Position numbers and translations under genes: made by a program | The notes under the pieces: generated by a model | What the model was told of the DNA's origin: nothing | What the model saw: the letters and a program-made list of their open reading frames with translations, nothing else | The model's database searches: none | Assembly (NCBI RefSeq): GCF_014905555.1 | Contig: NZ_BNGS01000012.1 | Coordinates: 186,001 to 250,000, forward strand | Direction of reading: 5' to 3' | DNA: 64,000 bases | DNA from: Streptomyces sp. Y2F8-2 | GTDB taxonomy: Bacteria; Actinomycetota; Actinomycetes; Streptomycetales; Streptomycetaceae | Part shown: positions 1 through 10,227 of the stretch, piece by piece | Position numbering within the stretch: the stretch's first letter is position 1 | Layout of the letters: every line of letters starts with the position of its first letter

Positions 1-99
1 GGCATGGCGTCCCCGGAAGCGAGCGACGTGACCTGTATCGGGCCCAAGGACGGGGCACCGGCACGACGTACGAGCACAGCGCAGGGAGCAGACGCACCA

Positions 100-1479
100 G
101 TGAGCCCTCAGCAGAAGGCGGAAGCAGACCCGTACTTCCCCGACAACGGCGACCCCCGCTACCGGGTTCACCGCTACGAGCTCACGCTGGACTACCGCCC
201 CGGCCCCAACCGGCTCGCCGGGGCGGCGCGTCTGAACGCCATAGCGGGCCGGGCCCCGCTCACCGAGTTCCAGCTCAACCTGGCCGACTTCCGCGTCGGC
301 CGGGTCAAGGTCGACGGCCGGGCGGCGCACTACACGCACCGCGCCGGTCGGCTGCGCGTCCGCCCGTCCAAACCCGTCCGGGCGGGTGCCGCCTTCACCG
401 TCGAAGTGCACTGGTCCGGCAATCCCAAGCCCGTCAACACCCCCTGGGGCGGTGTCGGCTGGGAGGAGCTGCAGGACGGTGCGCTGGTGGCGAGCCAGCC
501 GGTCGGGGCACCCTCGTGGTACCCGTGCAACGACCGCCCGGCGGACAAGGCGTCCTACCAGATCTCGGTCACCACGCCGTCGGCGTACTCGGTGGTGACC
601 GGCGGGCGTCTGCTGACCCGCACGACGAAGGCGTCGACGACGACCTGGGTGTACGACCAGCCCGCGCCGACCTCCAGCTATCTCGTCGGGATGTCGATCG
701 GCAGGTACCAGACCGTGCTGCTCGGCGATCCGGGCGAGGACGGTGTGCCACAGCATGCGCACATCCCCGCGCACCTGCTTCCGCGCTTCTCCCGGGACTT
801 CGCGCGCCAGCCGGCCATGATGACCCTGTTCCAGGAGCTGTTCGGTCCCTACCCGTTCGGCGAGTACGCCGTGGTGGTGACCGAGGAGGAACTCGACGTC
901 CCCGTCGAGGCACAGGGGTTGTCGCTGTTCGGCGCCAACCACGTGGACGGCGCCCGCGGTTCCGAGCGGCTGGTGGCGCACGAGCTGGCGCACCAGTGGT
1001 TCGGCAACAGCGTGACCGTCGCCGACTGGCGGCACATCTGGCTCAACGAGGGCTTCGCGAAATACGCGGAATGGCTCTGGGCGGAGCGGTCCGGAGGACC
1101 CACGGCCGCTCAACTGGCAGCGACGGCGCACCGGAAGCTGTCCTCGCTGCCCCAGGACCTGCGACTCGCCGACCCGGGCCGCAAGCGGATGTTCGACGAC
1201 CGCCTCTACGAACGCGGCGGCCTGGTGCTGCACGCGGTGCGCTGCGTGCTGGGGGACGAGGCGTTCTTCCGGATGCTGCGCGGCTGGGCCGGTGTGCACC
1301 GGGGCGGGACCGTGACGACCGGCGCGTTCACCGCCCACGCCGCACGGTTCGCGTCCCGGCCCCTGGACGACCTGTTCCGTGCGTGGGTGCAGGAGGCGGC
1401 GCTGCCGCCGCTGCCGACCCCCGAACACCGGGTGCCGATGCGTCCGTCCTACCCGCCGAGCAACGCCGGCTCCGTCTGA
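100..1479 (+). CDS. M1 family metallopeptidase (aminopeptidase N-like)
   Basis: Predicted zinc aminopeptidase, 459 aa, that removes N-terminal residues from peptides. The HEXXH motif (HELAH, residues 294-298) is followed 18 residues later by the NEGF glutamate at 317, giving the full HEXXH-X18-E gluzincin zinc site. A beta-rich N-terminal domain (about 10-190) precedes the catalytic domain. An in-frame ATG at position 4 would add 32 residues, but the GTG at 100 is preceded by GGGAG at 84-88 and begins where family similarity begins, so I prefer it. The length fits the short actinobacterial M1 enzymes, which lack the long C-terminal helical domain of E. coli PepN. No signal peptide is seen, so it is probably cytoplasmic. 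It stands alone on this strand. Confidence 0.9.
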   Translation: MSPQQKAEADPYFPDNGDPRYRVHRYELTLDYRPGPNRLAGAARLNAIAGRAPLTEFQLNLADFRVGRVKVDGRAAHYTHRAGRLRVRPSKPVRAGAAFTVEVHWSGNPKPVNTPWGGVGWEELQDGALVASQPVGAPSWYPCNDRPADKASYQISVTTPSAYSVVTGGRLLTRTTKASTTTWVYDQPAPTSSYLVGMSIGRYQTVLLGDPGEDGVPQHAHIPAHLLPRFSRDFARQPAMMTLFQELFGPYPFGEYAVVVTEEELDVPVEAQGLSLFGANHVDGARGSERLVAHELAHQWFGNSVTVADWRHIWLNEGFAKYAEWLWAERSGGPTAAQLAATAHRKLSSLPQDLRLADPGRKRMFDDRLYERGGLVLHAVRCVLGDEAFFRMLRGWAGVHRGGTVTTGAFTAHAARFASRPLDDLFRAWVQEAALPPLPTPEHRVPMRPSYPPSNAGSV

Positions 1480-1725
1480 GGCAGGGCGGTCGCCGGTCCT
1501 TCAGCCGTCGAGGCGGACGACGTCCGGGACGGCGGAACCGTTGTCGCCGTGTTCAACTCCTTGCCCTCTCGGTCAACCCGGCCGGCGGCACGGACCGGTG
1601 GGCGGTCGCCGATCACCGGGCCGCCCGTCCCGGACGGCGGTTCCGCGGTTGCGGGGCACCGCTCGACGCCGTGGACTTGAGTGCGTGGGGCGCCCGCAGC
1701 CCTGCCGGCCTGGTGTGGAGGAGAC

Positions 1726-1776
1726 ATGATCGTCGCTGCGGGGGCGGTGGCACCCGGGGGCGGCGCGCCGTGCTGA
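1726..1776 (+). CDS. Possible 16-aa leader peptide ahead of the membrane transporter gene
   Basis: An ATG at 1726 sits behind a strong ribosome binding site (GGAGGAG, 1717-1723) and opens a 16-codon reading frame rich in Ala and Gly. It ends in TGA at 1774-1776, overlapping the GTG start of the next gene at 1770. Ribosomes terminating here would sit on the downstream start, so translational coupling is plausible. Alternatively the ATG was once the transporter start and a small indel has separated the frames. Only the spacing and the binding site support it. Confidence 0.3.
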   Translation: MIVAAGAVAPGGGAPC

Positions 1777-2672
1777 GCGTGCTGCTCGCCGTCCTGGCGG
1801 CGATCGCGAACGCCCTGGCCTCCGTGCTGCAGCGCAAGGCGGCACGGGACCGCCCGGAGAGCGAGAGCCTGAGCTGGCGGCTCGTACGGCACCTGTTGCA
1901 CCGGCCGGTGTGGTTCGCCGGCGTCCTCTCGGTCATCGTCGGATTCCTGCTGCAGGCCGCAGCGCTGGGCAACGGCCAGATCTCACTGGTGCAGCCGATG
2001 CTGGTGCTGGAACTGCCCGCCACCCTGCTGCTGGCATCGCTGGTGTTCAGTAGCCGACTGGGCGTCCGGGAATGGGGCGCCTCGGTGATGATGGCCGCCG
2101 GTCTGGCGGGGCTGCTGTTCTCCCTGTCCCCCTCGCAGGGCTCGGCCGCCCACGCCACCGCTCTGAGGTGGGCGTTCGCCTCGGGAGTGAACGTGCTGCT
2201 GGTCGCCGCCATGGTGATGTGGGCCCGTCTCGCCGGTGCCGGGGCCCGCAAGGCGGCCCTCCTGGGCGTGGCGACGGGATGCGCCTTCGGGTTCACCGCC
2301 GCGTTGATCAAGGGCGTGACGGACGCGTTCAGCCACGGCATCGGCGCGGTGTTCAGCAGCTGGCAGCTCTACGCCATGATCGTGGCCGGCGCGGGCGCGA
2401 TGTTCCTGCTCCAGTCGGCGATGCACGCCGGACGGCTGCTCGCCAGCCAGCCCGGCCTGACGATGTCCGACCCGGTCGTCGCCATCCTGTGGGGCGTCTT
2501 CGTCTTCGGTGAAGCGGTGCGGGGCGGCGTCTACACCATCTTGTCGGTCGTGGGGGCACTCGTCGTGGCCGTCGCCGTGACGCTGCTCACCCGCTCCCCC
2601 CTGCTCGCCGGCCAGACCGGTCGCGGAGAAGAGGGACAGCCCCGCGACGGGGCCGACGCGGAGACGGAATAG
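1770..2672 (+). CDS. DMT/EamA-like membrane transporter
   Basis: Integral membrane protein of 300 aa with about nine to ten hydrophobic helices filling the whole chain (for example LSVLLAVLAAIANALASVL at the N-terminus) and a short charged tail. The pattern, including the conserved LQRKA stretch after helix 1 and the paired-helix repeat, matches the drug/metabolite transporter superfamily as found in actinobacteria. The substrate cannot be told from sequence. The GTG at 1770 starts just before the first helix and is preceded only by G-rich sequence, which fits coupling to the short frame at 1726-1776. The next gene is convergent, 13 bases away. Confidence 0.75.
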   Translation: MLSVLLAVLAAIANALASVLQRKAARDRPESESLSWRLVRHLLHRPVWFAGVLSVIVGFLLQAAALGNGQISLVQPMLVLELPATLLLASLVFSSRLGVREWGASVMMAAGLAGLLFSLSPSQGSAAHATALRWAFASGVNVLLVAAMVMWARLAGAGARKAALLGVATGCAFGFTAALIKGVTDAFSHGIGAVFSSWQLYAMIVAGAGAMFLLQSAMHAGRLLASQPGLTMSDPVVAILWGVFVFGEAVRGGVYTILSVVGALVVAVAVTLLTRSPLLAGQTGRGEEGQPRDGADAETE

Positions 2673-2685
2673 CGTCCCCCAGCTC

Positions 2686-3606
2686 TCATCCGAGGCCGGC
2701 GAAGGGATCGGTCGGCTGCCAGGCGACGGGCAGGACGACGTCGACGCCGTCACGGCGCGCCAGGGGCAGCAGTCGGCTCATGGTCGTGTCGAGGTCGTCG
2801 AACAGATAGGGCAGCGGGCGCAACGGGCGCCCGAGGTCGGTGAAGAAGTCGTCCCAGTGGACGAGGACGACGCGCCGCGCTCCGGTGGCGCTGACGACCT
2901 CGTCCCAGTACGCCTGGAGGAACGCGGCGGGCTGCTTGCCCAGGTTCCCGATGCCCAGATAGACGACGTCGGCCCGGTGACCGCGCAGGGCGCCCGGCCG
3001 GTGGTTGGCGCTGGCGTGCAGCAGCAGACGGCCGCGGGGATGCGCGACCAGCACGGAGTAGACGGTGCCGGTCTTCCAGGCCCGGGCGTGGGCCGGCGGG
3101 ACCAGGGGCCGGTCGATGCTGCCCGGGTAGTGGTCGCCGGGGCTGTGCAGGGAGGTGAGGAAGGTCAGGTCGAAACCGCCGTAGGTGAGGGTGTCGCCGT
3201 CCTCGACGACCCGCAGCGACCGTGCAGGGACCCCCTGACCGCGTCCGACGTTCGCGGTGGACCGCGAGCCGACCAGCTCGGCACCGGTTTCCAGCGCCCA
3301 CAGCGGGGCGTCGAGGGCGTGGTCGTAGTGGGAATGGGCGCACACCACGGCGGCGAGGGCGTCCACGCCCAGTCGCTCGACGGCCGCGCGGACCAGCCTG
3401 CGGTCGGGCGCGATGCGGCCCATGGCCACGCGCAGCAGGCCGGGCCGGGTGACGAACCCGTCCATGAGGAGACGGGTCTCACCGTCCGACAGCAGGACGG
3501 AGCTGGTGCCGAGGAAGTGGGCGGTCAGTCCGTCGTGCGGGAGCGCGGCACGCTGCACGTACGGCAGATAGGGCCGCAGACCGGGTCGGCTGATCGGTGT
3601 CCTCAC
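2686..3606 (-). CDS. MBL-fold metallohydrolase
   Basis: Soluble protein of 306 aa with a metallo-beta-lactamase-type fold. The HSHYDH motif (CAHSHYDHALD, about residues 92-102) is the classic HxHxDH metal site. Later histidines in LHASANH and LVHWDDF are candidate remaining ligands. This class hydrolyses diverse esters and phosphodiesters, and no substrate can be assigned. The GTG start at 3606 has a GAGGA binding site about 10 bases upstream; longer in-frame extensions lack coding character. It is separated by 83 bases from the SpoIIE phosphatase gene upstream on the same strand. Confidence 0.8.
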   Translation of the reverse strand: MRTPISRPGLRPYLPYVQRAALPHDGLTAHFLGTSSVLLSDGETRLLMDGFVTRPGLLRVAMGRIAPDRRLVRAAVERLGVDALAAVVCAHSHYDHALDAPLWALETGAELVGSRSTANVGRGQGVPARSLRVVEDGDTLTYGGFDLTFLTSLHSPGDHYPGSIDRPLVPPAHARAWKTGTVYSVLVAHPRGRLLLHASANHRPGALRGHRADVVYLGIGNLGKQPAAFLQAYWDEVVSATGARRVVLVHWDDFFTDLGRPLRPLPYLFDDLDTTMSRLLPLARRDGVDVVLPVAWQPTDPFAGLG

Positions 3607-3689
3607 CCGGTCATCCTCGGACGTCTGCTGCCCCGGTGCCAACCCCGCTGTCACTGCGGTCGGGCAAGACGCCCGGGCGACATCCGCTC

Positions 3690-6491
3690 TCACATGGCGG
3701 GGTCGCCGAACTGTTCCAGGAGGACGTCGACCGGCGTGGGGTCCGTCGCGGCGGACGTGCCGTCGTGGAGGGTCTGCTCCGCCCAGATCACCTTGCCCTG
3801 GGCCGTGTAGCGGGTCCCCCACCGCTGGGCGAACTGCGCCACCAGGAACAGCCCCCGGCCGCCCTCGTCCGTGGTCGCCGCCCGCCGCAGCCGCGGCGAG
3901 GTGCTGCTGCCGTCCGCCACCTCGCAGATCAGGCAGCGCCCGTACAGCAGCCGCACGGACACCGGTGGCGAGCCGTGCCGGATCGCGTTCGTGACCAACT
4001 CGCTGACGATCAGCTCCGTGGTGAACCCGATCTCCTCCAGCCCCCACTCCCGCAACTTGTCCCTGCACCGTGTCCGGACCGAGGGCACGACCGCCGGGTC
4101 CGGCGGCACGCCCCACTCGGCCACGCACGAGCGCGGGAACAGCCGGGTCCGCGCCACCAGCAGGGCGATGTCGTCGGCGGGTCGCGCCGGCCCCACCGCA
4201 TCGATCACCGCCTGGCACGCCTCCTCCGGACTGCGCCTCCCGGCCGCGCCCAACGCCCGGCGCAGCCGATCCAGGCCGACGTCGATGTCACGGGCGCGTT
4301 CCTCCACCAGACCGTCGGTGTAGAGCACCAGTTGGGAACCCTCGCTCAAACGCAGCTCGGCGGTTTCGAAGGGGTAGCCGCCCAGGCCGAGCGGTACCGA
4401 CGCGGGTACGCCGGGACAGGTGACGGTTCCGTCCGGACGCACCACCACCGGTTCGGGGTGCCCGGCGCGGGCCATCGTGCAGGCCCCCGTCACCGGGTCG
4501 TAGATCGCGTACAGACAGCTCGCTCCCGTCACCGCCTCGCCCTCGTGGCCGTCGGCGGTCTCGGCGGCGTCCTCCTCGTTGTCCATGCGGGCGACCAGGT
4601 CGTCCAGGTTCCCGAGCACCTCGTCCACGGGGAGGTCCAGCGTGGAGAAGTTGTGCACCGCGGTGCGCAGTCGCCCCATCGTCGCCGCCGCGTGCAGTCC
4701 GTGACCGACGACGTCGCCCATCGCCAGCGCCACACGTGCGCCCGGCAGCGGGATGACGTCGAACCAGTCCCCGCCCACCCCCGTCGCAGCCGGCAGATAC
4801 CGCCAGGCCACCTCGAGCGCGTCCTGCTCCGGTTGCCCCCGCGGCAGCAGACTGCGCTGCAACGTCACCGCCATCTCGTGCTCCCGCGTGAACCGCCGGG
4901 CGTTGTCGATGGCCACCGCCGCCCGCGCGGCCAGCTCCTCCGCGAAGTACAGGTCGTCCGGCTCGAACGGGGGGGAGTCCGTCATCCGGTAGAAGTTGAC
5001 GACACCGAGCGGCACGTTCCGAGCCTGCAACGGCATGGTCACCAGCGAATGCAGCCCGAGTTCCAGCGCCTTGCGGGCGCGTTCCGGATCCTGCTCCCGC
5101 CAGCCGTGCGCCTGCCGCAGGTCCGGCTCCACCATCCCCCGGCCCTCCTGGAGCGCGTGCATCTGCGGGGCTCCCGGCGAGAACGTGATCATCTCACCCA
5201 CCGGATACACCGGCATCACCTGCCGGTCCCCGCTGATCGCCGTACGCCGCAGATGCCGCCATCCCTCCGCCGTCGGTTCCCAACCGCGCAGCACGGCATC
5301 CAGCAGATCGACGGTGACGAGGTCGGCGAACTGCGGCACCGTCACGTCCGCCAGCTCCTGCGCCGTACGCCCCACATCGAGCGTCGTCCCGATGCGCAAC
5401 CCGGCCTCGTAGAGGAGCTTCAGCCGCTCCCGCGCCACCTCGGCCCGTCCCGAGACCGCCGCCAGCTCCGTGGTGTCCCGCAGCGTCACCACGCTGCCTC
5501 CCGGGCCACCGTGCGGGAACGTGGGCCGCTTGTTCACCGCCAGCAGCCGGTCGTCCGCAAGGTGCACCTCGTCGGTCACCGCGTCCGGCGAGATCAGCAA
5601 CCGTGTGATCTGCTCCGGCAGCCCCAGTTCCCGCACCGGGCGCCCGTGCGCGTCGGCCGGCAGGCCCAGCAGCCGCCGCGCCTCGTCGTTGGCCAGCAGC
5701 AGCCGACCGTCGGGGGTGGTGATGAGCACCCCTTCCCGCACCGCGTGCAGGACCGCCTCGTGGTGTTCGTAGAGTCGCGCCAGCTCCACCGGGGCCAGGC
5801 CGCGCGTCTGCCGCAGCAGCCGCCGGGACGCCAGTGTGGTCCCGGTCGCGGCCAGTGCCAGCGCCGCCGCGCCGGAACCGACGATGATCGGCAGCTGCGG
5901 CATCCACAGGCGCGACACGTTCTTGACCGTGATCCCCGCCGAAACGAGGCCGACGACCGTGCCGTGCGAGTCGTTCACCGGGACCACCGCCTGCACGGCC
6001 GTGCCCTTGCCGGCGGGAAGGGGCGGCCCACCGGCCTGCTCGATGACGGTACGGCCTTCCAGCGCCGGCTTGATGTCGCCGACGAACTTCTTCCCGATCT
6101 CCTTCGGGTAGGGGTACGTGTAACGCATTCCCTTCGTGTCCGTGACGACCACGAAATCCACGCCCGCCTTCTTGCGCGCCGCTTCGGCCCGCGGCTGCAG
6201 GACCGCCGACGGGTCCCGGCTGTGCAGCGCCTCGGCCACTCCGGGCGCGTTCGCGAACGACTGGGCCGTGACGACCGACACGCGGCGGCCCTGCTCCAGC
6301 GCGTCCCGCGCCGCCTGGAGCATCACGCTCGCCACCGCGGCCAGGACCAGCAGCACCACGATCACGATCTGGAGGAGGAACACCTGCCCGGCCACGCTGT
6401 GAGGGTTCAGCACAGAACCGCGACGCTCACGCGCGCGTCCAGTGGGCGGGGGCCGCGCCTGGGTCCGGTCTCGTCCGAAACGTACCCTCAT
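3690..6491 (-). CDS. Membrane sensor SpoIIE-type protein phosphatase with PAS, GAF and HATPase domains
   Basis: A 933-aa one-protein signalling device. Transmembrane helix 1 (about 36-58), an extracytoplasmic Cache-like sensor (about 60-195, with VVVTDTKGMRYTYPYP) and helix 2 (about 201-222) form the input. A PAS domain (about 240-340), a GAF domain (about 360-530), a PP2C/SpoIIE phosphatase domain (about 560-780; GDWFD at 574, GDVVGHG at 592) and a C-terminal anti-sigma HATPase domain (about 800-910; ELVTNAIRHG) follow. In Streptomyces such proteins set the phosphorylation of anti-anti-sigma factors and so control alternative sigma factors. The Cache domain suggests an external small-molecule signal, identity unknown. 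The ATG at 6491 has GAAGGGAA just upstream. Confidence 0.9.
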   Translation of the reverse strand: MRVRFGRDRTQARPPPTGRARERRGSVLNPHSVAGQVFLLQIVIVVLLVLAAVASVMLQAARDALEQGRRVSVVTAQSFANAPGVAEALHSRDPSAVLQPRAEAARKKAGVDFVVVTDTKGMRYTYPYPKEIGKKFVGDIKPALEGRTVIEQAGGPPLPAGKGTAVQAVVPVNDSHGTVVGLVSAGITVKNVSRLWMPQLPIIVGSGAAALALAATGTTLASRRLLRQTRGLAPVELARLYEHHEAVLHAVREGVLITTPDGRLLLANDEARRLLGLPADAHGRPVRELGLPEQITRLLISPDAVTDEVHLADDRLLAVNKRPTFPHGGPGGSVVTLRDTTELAAVSGRAEVARERLKLLYEAGLRIGTTLDVGRTAQELADVTVPQFADLVTVDLLDAVLRGWEPTAEGWRHLRRTAISGDRQVMPVYPVGEMITFSPGAPQMHALQEGRGMVEPDLRQAHGWREQDPERARKALELGLHSLVTMPLQARNVPLGVVNFYRMTDSPPFEPDDLYFAEELAARAAVAIDNARRFTREHEMAVTLQRSLLPRGQPEQDALEVAWRYLPAATGVGGDWFDVIPLPGARVALAMGDVVGHGLHAAATMGRLRTAVHNFSTLDLPVDEVLGNLDDLVARMDNEEDAAETADGHEGEAVTGASCLYAIYDPVTGACTMARAGHPEPVVVRPDGTVTCPGVPASVPLGLGGYPFETAELRLSEGSQLVLYTDGLVEERARDIDVGLDRLRRALGAAGRRSPEEACQAVIDAVGPARPADDIALLVARTRLFPRSCVAEWGVPPDPAVVPSVRTRCRDKLREWGLEEIGFTTELIVSELVTNAIRHGSPPVSVRLLYGRCLICEVADGSSTSPRLRRAATTDEGGRGLFLVAQFAQRWGTRYTAQGKVIWAEQTLHDGTSAATDPTPVDVLLEQFGDPAM

Positions 6492-6542
6492 GTTCCCTTC
6501 TTAGCACCGCTGAGCGCGCCAGGGCCGACCGATCTGAAGCCG

Positions 6543-6761
6543 TCAGCGTTCCCTCTCCCACACCTCGGGGCCACCGCCGTGCCACTCGATCAAGGGCGAC
6601 TCGGCCACGTCCACCTCGTCCACGCCCTCCAGCCCGGCGTGCTGCAGGAAGACCGTCAAGTCATGCAGTGAATAGGCGGTGCCGAGGATCTCACCGTCCG
6701 CGCGCACGCGCCGGCCGCCGCTCTCGCTCGGCGGATACACGATCACTCGACGCTCGGCCAT
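6543..6761 (-). CDS. Conserved small protein of unknown function
   Basis: A 72-aa acidic protein that begins MAERRVIVYPP and ends with a conserved-looking block (ESPLIEWHGGGPEVW). I recognise this as a type of small protein common in Streptomyces genomes, without known function. The ATG at 6761 has GGAG close upstream, and an in-frame start further up (6815) would add a low-complexity stretch. It lies 51 bases upstream of, and on the same strand as, the SpoIIE phosphatase gene, so they may be co-transcribed. It is divergent from selA. Confidence 0.65.
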   Translation of the reverse strand: MAERRVIVYPPSESGGRRVRADGEILGTAYSLHDLTVFLQHAGLEGVDEVDVAESPLIEWHGGGPEVWERER

Positions 6762-6928
6762 GGCTCCAGCCTCGCCCCCGGGGGCCGGGCCCGCATGCCG
6801 GGCTACTCCGCGCACAGCCCCGGACCCTGTCGCTCCGGCGTGTCGAGCGGGCGGGCGGGGGCACTGGGAGACGATGGGTTTTCCCTTTCCCCGGACAGCC
6901 GGGCCGGGGCCGGAGAGGCAGGGGCCGC

Positions 6929-8311
<1,383 letters not shown>

Positions 8312-8316
8312 GCGTC

Positions 8317-10158
8317 ATGCGGGTGCTGGCCACCGCCGGGCACGTCGACCACGGCAAGTCCGCCCTGGTGCGGGCGCTGACCGGGATGGAACCCGACCGC
8401 TTCGAGGAGGAGCGGCGCAGGGGGCTCACCCTCGACCTCGGTTTCGTGTGGACCCGGCTGGGGGCGGACGGGGAGCATCTGGCCTTCGTGGACGTGCCGG
8501 GACACGAGCGGTTCGTCGCCACCATGCTGGCCGGGGTCGGACCCGTGCCCGCCGTGCTGTTCGTCGTGGCCGCCGACCAGGGCTGGCAACCCCAGTCCGA
8601 GGAACACCTGGCGATCCTCGACGCGCTCGGCGTACGGCACGCCGTGCTCGCGGTGACCCGCAGCGACCTGGCGGACCCCGAGCCCGTGCGCGCCGACGCC
8701 GTGGAGCGCCTGGCCGCCACCTCGCTCGGCACGGTGCCGTCCGTGGCGGTCAGCGCGGTGACCGGCGCCGGACTGGACGAACTGCGCGCGCAGCTGGCCC
8801 GGTTGGCACGATCGCTGCCGGTGCCGCCCGCGGACGCGGACGTGCGACTGTGGCTGGACCGCGCCTTCACCGTACGCGGCCACGGCACCGTGGTGACCGG
8901 CACGCTCGGCGCGGGCACCCTGCGCGCCGGTGACCGGCTGGTGACGGGCGACGGCTCGACCCTGCTGAAGGTGCGCGCACTGCAGTGCCTGCACGAGGAC
9001 CGGTCCGCCGTCAGCGGCGTGGCACGGGTGGCGGTCAACGTGCACGGCTCCGTGGACGGTGCCCTGCGACGGGGGCAGGTGCTGCTGACACCGGACCGCT
9101 GGCTGCTCACCGACCTCGTGGACGTGCGTGTCACCGGTGAACCGGTCGCCGACCTGCCCCGCACGGTCACCCTCCACATCGGTACGGCCGCCGTCCGTGC
9201 GACGGTCCGCCCACTGGGGGAGGACACCGCGCGGCTGACCCTGAACCGGGCCCTGCCCCTGCGTGTCGGGGACCGGGCCGTGCTGCGGGAGCCGGGCGGG
9301 CAGCGCATGCCGCGCGGGGTGACCGTGCTCGACGCACGCCCGCCGCGACTGGCCCGGCGGGGCGCGGGACGTACACGGGCGGCGGAACTGGCGGCCATGA
9401 CCGGCCGCCCGGACGGTGCCGCGGAGCTGCGGCGCCGACGGCTCGTCCGCCGCTCGGAGCTGCTGGCGATGGGAGTGCCGCCGCCCACCGCGCCCGTCGC
9501 CGGGGAATGGCTGGTCGACGAGGCCCACTGGGCCGCACTGCGGGAGCGCCTGGCCGCCGAGGTGAAGCGGTACGCCGAGGAGCACCCCCTGGAACTGGGC
9601 CTGCCGACCGAGGCGGCCCGGCGCCTGCTCGGCCTGCCCGACCGGACGTTGGTGGACGCGCTCGCCGAGACACCGGGCCCGGCCCGACTGCTGCACCGGC
9701 AAGGCCGGTTGTACGGTCCCGGCAGCCTCCGGCCGACACTGCCACCGCCCCTCCAGGCCGCCGTCGACGCCGTACGGCGCGAGCTGACGCGGACGCCGTT
9801 CCGCGCACCGGAGGCCGACCGCCTGAAGGAACTCGGGCTCACCCGCAAGGCGGTGGCCGCCGCGGTCTCGGCAGGCGCGCTGCTGGCGGTGGCCGACGGC
9901 ATCGTGCTGCTGCCGGGAGCGGACGCCCGGGCCGCCGACGTCCTGCGCCGGCTGCCCCAGCCGTTCACACTCAGCGAGGCCCGCCGGGCCCTGGACACCA
10001 CGCGCAGGGTGGCCGTGCCGCTCCTGGAACTGCTGGACGCGCAGGGACACACCGAGCGGGTGGACGACCAGCGCCGGCGCTGCCGGCCCGAGCCGGGTAG
10101 CGGAGGCGGACGGGAATCGAACCCGCCTGCCCGAGATCCTCGGACACCTCGGTTTTGA
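8317..10158 (+). CDS. selB: Selenocysteine-specific elongation factor
   Basis: GTPase of 613 aa that delivers Sec-tRNA(Sec) to UGA codons marked by a SECIS hairpin. The P-loop GHVDHGKS is at residues 8-15 and the switch II motif DVPGHERF follows. EF-Tu-like beta domains occupy about 170-350, and a C-terminal half of winged-helix repeats (SECIS RNA binding) runs to about 590. Translationally close to selA (5-base gap). The last 19 or so codons run antisense through the tRNA-Sec gene, so the C-terminal tail (ending PPARDPRTPRF) is simply tRNA complement read as protein and probably carries no conserved function. Confidence 0.96.
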   Translation: MRVLATAGHVDHGKSALVRALTGMEPDRFEEERRRGLTLDLGFVWTRLGADGEHLAFVDVPGHERFVATMLAGVGPVPAVLFVVAADQGWQPQSEEHLAILDALGVRHAVLAVTRSDLADPEPVRADAVERLAATSLGTVPSVAVSAVTGAGLDELRAQLARLARSLPVPPADADVRLWLDRAFTVRGHGTVVTGTLGAGTLRAGDRLVTGDGSTLLKVRALQCLHEDRSAVSGVARVAVNVHGSVDGALRRGQVLLTPDRWLLTDLVDVRVTGEPVADLPRTVTLHIGTAAVRATVRPLGEDTARLTLNRALPLRVGDRAVLREPGGQRMPRGVTVLDARPPRLARRGAGRTRAAELAAMTGRPDGAAELRRRRLVRRSELLAMGVPPPTAPVAGEWLVDEAHWAALRERLAAEVKRYAEEHPLELGLPTEAARRLLGLPDRTLVDALAETPGPARLLHRQGRLYGPGSLRPTLPPPLQAAVDAVRRELTRTPFRAPEADRLKELGLTRKAVAAAVSAGALLAVADGIVLLPGADARAADVLRRLPQPFTLSEARRALDTTRRVAVPLLELLDAQGHTERVDDQRRRCRPEPGSGGGRESNPPARDPRTPRF

Positions 10159-10193
10159 AGACCGGGAGGGCCACCAGGCACCCACACGCCTCC
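10101..10193 (-). tRNA. selC: tRNA-Sec (anticodon TCA)
   Basis: About 93 nt, transcribed leftward. The acceptor begins GGAGGCG (10193-10187) and pairs with CGCCTCC near 10102-10108. The anticodon loop CTTCAAA (TCA anticodon, reading UGA) lies around 10151-10158 in the sequence GGTCTTCAAAACC. A long variable arm (GGTGTCCGAGGATCTCGGGC) and a T loop GGTTCGATTCC follow, all typical of the oversized bacterial tRNA-Sec. CCA is not encoded (GCTACCC follows). It overlaps the 3' end of selB on the opposite strand and its 5' end is only 34 bases from the selD start codon. An eighth acceptor pair looks mismatched (T/C) by hand. Confidence 0.93.
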
Positions 10194-10227
10194 ACCGCTC
10201 GCCAGGCTAGTGCCCCAGGAGACAGGT

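Noticed and set aside
3597..6671. A 1024-codon open frame on the plus strand opposite the SpoIIE phosphatase gene
   Set aside because: It is the antisense of a clear multi-domain gene, low complexity in Arg/His/Gln/Pro, no domains; a by-product of high GC.
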